DNA of 6,033 nucleotides from assembly GCA_034660995.1 (NCBI GenBank), contig JAYEKL010000006.1, positions 1 to 6,033 of the forward strand, written 5' to 3'. The notes beneath the pieces are model-generated. The model made no database searches and was not told the origin of the DNA. It worked only from the letters and a program-made list of their open reading frames with translations. The position numbers and the translations under genes are program-made. This document shows positions 4,782-6,033 of the stretch, piece after piece (position 1 is the stretch's first letter; each line of letters opens with the position of its first letter). The stretch comes from JAYEKL01 sp034660995 (lineage in GTDB: Bacteria; Patescibacteriota; Minisyncoccia; JAHIHE01; JAGLIN01).

Positions 4782-4815
4782 GGCTCCACAGCCCTATCGG
4801 GACTATGGAGCCAAC
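4782..4815. repeat. Half of a GTTGGCTCC foldback element
   Basis: GGCTCCACAGCCCTATCGGG and ACTATGGAGCCAAC match the right half of the canonical element. The left half is missing or decayed; preceding bases ATTGGTTTGGTGGTGACTAA could be a remnant. Confidence 0.75.
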
Positions 4816-4922
4816 AGAGCCTACAATATCCTTCAACCTTGTGGAGAAGCTCACACGCACAAAACCTCCTTTCACGCAAAAGTTCTCCATAAAATCAAAC
4901 AATATTAAAATAAGACACAATT

Positions 4923-4957
4923 TACAACATACAATGAACTATTCATTATATGTTGTA
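4923..4957. repeat. TACAACATA hairpin
   Basis: TACAACATACAATGA (4923-4937), loop ACTAT, TCATTATATGTTGTA (4943-4957): 14 of 15 pairs. Further TTGTA-type words follow. No T-run, so not an evident terminator. Confidence 0.55.
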
Positions 4958-5018
4958 CGTTGTAGATTATATGCTATAGCGTTAATATAATTGATTATTG
5001 AGGGGGTTATATTGAATT

Positions 5019-5098
5019 TCAAACTAGTTCTTATTTGTTATTCTCTCTGTAAAGAGAGAATCAAGGGTGAATATTTAACAAATAAGAAAAAAGTTTGA
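5019..5098. repeat. Cruciform-like repeat: outer arms with an internal hairpin
   Basis: The outer arms TCAAACT/TTCTTATTTGTTA (5019-5025, 5028-5040) pair with TAACAAATAAGAA/AGTTTGA (5076-5088, 5092-5098), with AG opposite AAA as an internal loop. Inside, ATTCTCTCT (5040-5048) and AGAGAGAAT (5053-5061) form a perfect hairpin with loop GTAA. Could be a small mobile repeat or a structured RNA. Confidence 0.6.
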
Positions 5099-5142
5099 TA
5101 GGTTGACTGGTTTTAAGTTTTTTAAAATTTGCTATTCTGTAC

Positions 5143-5166
5143 GAACGCAAAATCTTGCGTTCCTAC
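5143..5166 (-). repeat. REP-like hairpin with GTAG tetranucleotide
   Basis: GAACGCAA (5143-5150), loop AATC, TTGCGTTC (5155-5162), then CTAC (5163-5166), so GTAG precedes the hairpin on the minus strand. Same layout as bases 1-24. Confidence 0.65.
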
Positions 5167-5173
5167 ATCGTAC

Positions 5174-5190
5174 GAACGCAAAATTGCGTT
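5174..5190. repeat. Second GAACGCAA hairpin, joined to the foldback element
   Basis: GAACGCAA (5174-5181) faces TTGCGTT (5184-5190), again preceded by GTAC as in the copy at 5143. Its right arm runs directly into the GTTGGCTCC element, sharing GTT, as if that element inserted at or replaced its end. Confidence 0.6.
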
Positions 5191-5306
5191 GGCTCCATAG
5201 TCCTAAATTCCCCTCTTGAGAGGGGGTTGGGGGTGTGTTAAAATTGAGCCCAAATGCAAACCGTTCGCAAACAAGCTCCACAGCCCTTCGGGACTATGGA
5301 GCCAAC
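5188..5306. repeat. GTTGGCTCC foldback element, 119 bp, carrying a nested insertion
   Basis: Starts GTTGGCTCCATAGTCC and ends GGGACTATGGAGCCAAC. The spacer has AAATGCAAACCGTTCGCAAACA, like the canonical copy. The end of the left half is replaced by an ATTCCCC-family repeat (5207-5239). Confidence 0.82.
5207..5239 (+). repeat. ATTCCCCTCTTGAGAGGGGG repeat nested in the foldback element
   Basis: ATTCCCCTCTTGAGAGGGGG followed by TTGGGGGTGTGTT, the plain form of the family also at 2720 and, in a variant, at 1958. It lies inside the left half of the GTTGGCTCC element. Confidence 0.75.
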
Positions 5307-5399
5307 GAAAAAAACAGAATATCAAATAAAAAAACTCAAATCCATATCAAACTGGTCTGAATGAAAATATAATTCTGAATTTCTATTATATTTTTTAAT

Positions 5400-5405
5400 T
5401 AAAAT
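5400..5405 (+). promoter_or_regulatory. Possible -10 box (TAAAAT) of the S-layer-like gene
   Basis: TAAAAT lies six bases before G5411, where the structured leader begins, within a very AT-rich stretch (5361-5407) that could act as an UP element. The -35 region (TGAATT near 5376) is poor. Placement is inferred mainly from the leader boundary. Confidence 0.3.
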
Positions 5406-5410
5406 ATCGA

Positions 5411-5518
5411 GTTAGAAAAAAGGGTTGTTTAAAAAAAATGGATAACACCAGAGATGGTGTTTAACGGCATTTCTGCCGTAATCCAAAAAATAACAACATC
5501 CGTTTCTAACTTACGGAG
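5411..5518 (+). promoter_or_regulatory. Structured 5' leader with nested stems and possible Shine-Dalgarno switch
   Basis: Nested pairing is visible. P1 is GTTAGAAA (5411-5418) with TTTCTAAC (5503-5510). P2 is GTTGTT (5424-5429) with AACAAC (5492-5497). P3 is TGGAT (5439-5443) with ATCCA (5481-5485). P3 encloses two perfect hairpins, AACACC-AGAGAT-GGTGTT (5444-5461) and ACGGCA-TTTC-TGCCGT (5464-5479), giving a three-way junction. GGAG (5515-5518) is the Shine-Dalgarno, 11 bases before ATG 5530. TCCGT (5499-5503) can pair instead with ACGGA (5513-5517), hiding GGAG and excluding P1. This suggests either mRNA stabilisation or a translational switch. The pairing is observed; the function is inferred. 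Confidence 0.65.
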
Positions 5519-5529
5519 ATAAATAATAT

Positions 5530-6033
5530 ATGACTTTTTCTATTAAGAAAAAAACACTAAGAAAGATTGTGTCATCTCTAACAATGTTTGCAACTGTTGT
5601 AAGCATGTCAGGAATGATGGCGCTAAGTACTGTAGTTGCGGCTGACGCAATCGCAGATGGCGCTTTGATCAAATCAGACGCTACTAACTCAGATGGAACT
5701 CCAACATACGAATCTCTTGACATCTATATTGTTAAGATCGTTGGAACAAAACAATTCAAAAGACTTGTTTTGAATCCTACTGTGTTTGAAAGTTATGGAC
5801 ATCTAAACTATGGTGATGTTCAAACTATCACTCAAGCTGAAATGGACACTTATACAACTTCATCATTGGTTCGTGTTGACACGGATCCTGAAGAAAAAGT
5901 ATACGCAATGGCTCCAGATGGAGATATTGGTTCAAAAGGCTGGGTAAATTTGACATCTACTCAATTTGTTGACGAAGCTGGTTCAGACCCTGAGTCAATC
6001 TACACAATCAACTCTGTTGATGGTGGAAATTAC
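5530..6033 (+). CDS. Secreted S-layer-like surface protein, 3' end outside the window
   Basis: Probably exported and built into the cell surface layer. The 168 codons present are open to the window end. The start is ATG 5530 with GGAG 11 bases upstream. A signal peptide is clear: MTFSIKKKTLRKIV (basic), a hydrophobic core about 13-36 and a likely cleavage after VAA (38) or ADA (40). The following GALIKSD, LVLNPTVFESYGHLNYGDVQTIT, LVRVDTDPEEKVYAMAPDG and GWVNLTSTQFVDEAG resemble the repeated unit of S-layer-like proteins of Parcubacteria-type bacteria (pattern LIK...VY...FPN...Y..W...V..IT...LVRV.TDP.VYA..P.G), recalled from memory. Codon use differs from the neighbours: no ATA and no TTA codon appears here, while both are frequent in the sigma factor and DUF5667 genes, as expected for a highly expressed gene. 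Low Cys content (none seen) also fits a surface protein. Confidence 0.75.
   Translation, partial: MTFSIKKKTLRKIVSSLTMFATVVSMSGMMALSTVVAADAIADGALIKSDATNSDGTPTYESLDIYIVKIVGTKQFKRLVLNPTVFESYGHLNYGDVQTITQAEMDTYTTSSLVRVDTDPEEKVYAMAPDGDIGSKGWVNLTSTQFVDEAGSDPESIYTINSVDGGNY

Larger units (their letters stand above)
4641..5529. other. Gene-free interval with foldback elements and the leader of the S-layer-like gene
   Basis: No credible gene in either strand; the frames at 4705-4990 read through repeats. Contents: TTGGTTC foldback (4649-4752), a half GTTGGCTCC element (4782-4815), a TACAACATA hairpin (4923-4957), a cruciform-like repeat (5019-5098), two GAACGCAA hairpins (5143-5190), a GTTGGCTCC element with a nested insertion (5188-5306), and an AT-rich promoter-like stretch with a structured leader (5307-5529). 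In 4816-4922 I see nothing notable. Confidence 0.75.

Noticed and set aside
4705..4990. Two short open frames in opposite strands between the DUF5667 and S-layer-like genes
   Set aside because: Both read through the half foldback element and low-complexity sequence; no Shine-Dalgarno or protein features.
5103..5138. Promoter TTGACT...TAAAAT or TATTCT before the GAACGCAA hairpins
   Set aside because: Spacings of 14 and 24 bases do not fit a sigma-70 promoter, and several hairpins lie between it and the gene.

Overview
The window looks like a piece of a Candidate Phyla Radiation (Patescibacteria, probably Parcubacteria-type) chromosome. The clues are an AT-rich composition, short + strand genes separated by long gaps full of small palindromic repeats, an ECF sigma factor followed by a DUF5667-like membrane protein, and a secreted protein resembling the abundant S-layer-like proteins of these bacteria. 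The taxon is inferred from gene style only; no rRNA or ribosomal protein is present.

Layout. (1) 2-1102: a GT4-type glycosyltransferase, cut by the left edge, with palindromic repeats inserted in frame inside the coding sequence. (2) 1103-2108: no gene; a terminator-like hairpin, several small palindromes, a 164-bp MITE-like element with 23-bp perfect terminal inverted repeats, and two CCCCTCTTGAG-type repeats. (3) 2109-2690: ECF sigma factor. (4) 2691-3455: no gene; almost continuous palindromic elements. (5) 3456-4640: DUF5667-like single-pass membrane protein with a long acidic outer region, the probable partner or regulator of the sigma factor. (6) 4641-5529: no gene; two types of foldback element, two GAACGCAA hairpins, one repeat nested in another, and a strongly structured 5' leader. 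(7) 5530-6033: start of a secreted S-layer-like protein that runs off the right edge.

How it fits together. The sigma factor and DUF5667 protein probably form an envelope-sensing pair. The glycosyltransferase could contribute surface polysaccharide or glycoprotein and the last gene a surface-layer protein, so an envelope theme is plausible, but a shared regulon is inference. The most striking features are: a modular family of foldback elements (GTTGGCTCC...GGAGCCAAC, six full or partial copies), one of which lies in frame in the linker between the two glycosyltransferase domains; small GTAG-flanked hairpins resembling REP sequences, two of them also within the coding sequence; and a nested multi-stem leader before the S-layer-like gene whose closing stem competes with a hairpin that would hide the Shine-Dalgarno site.
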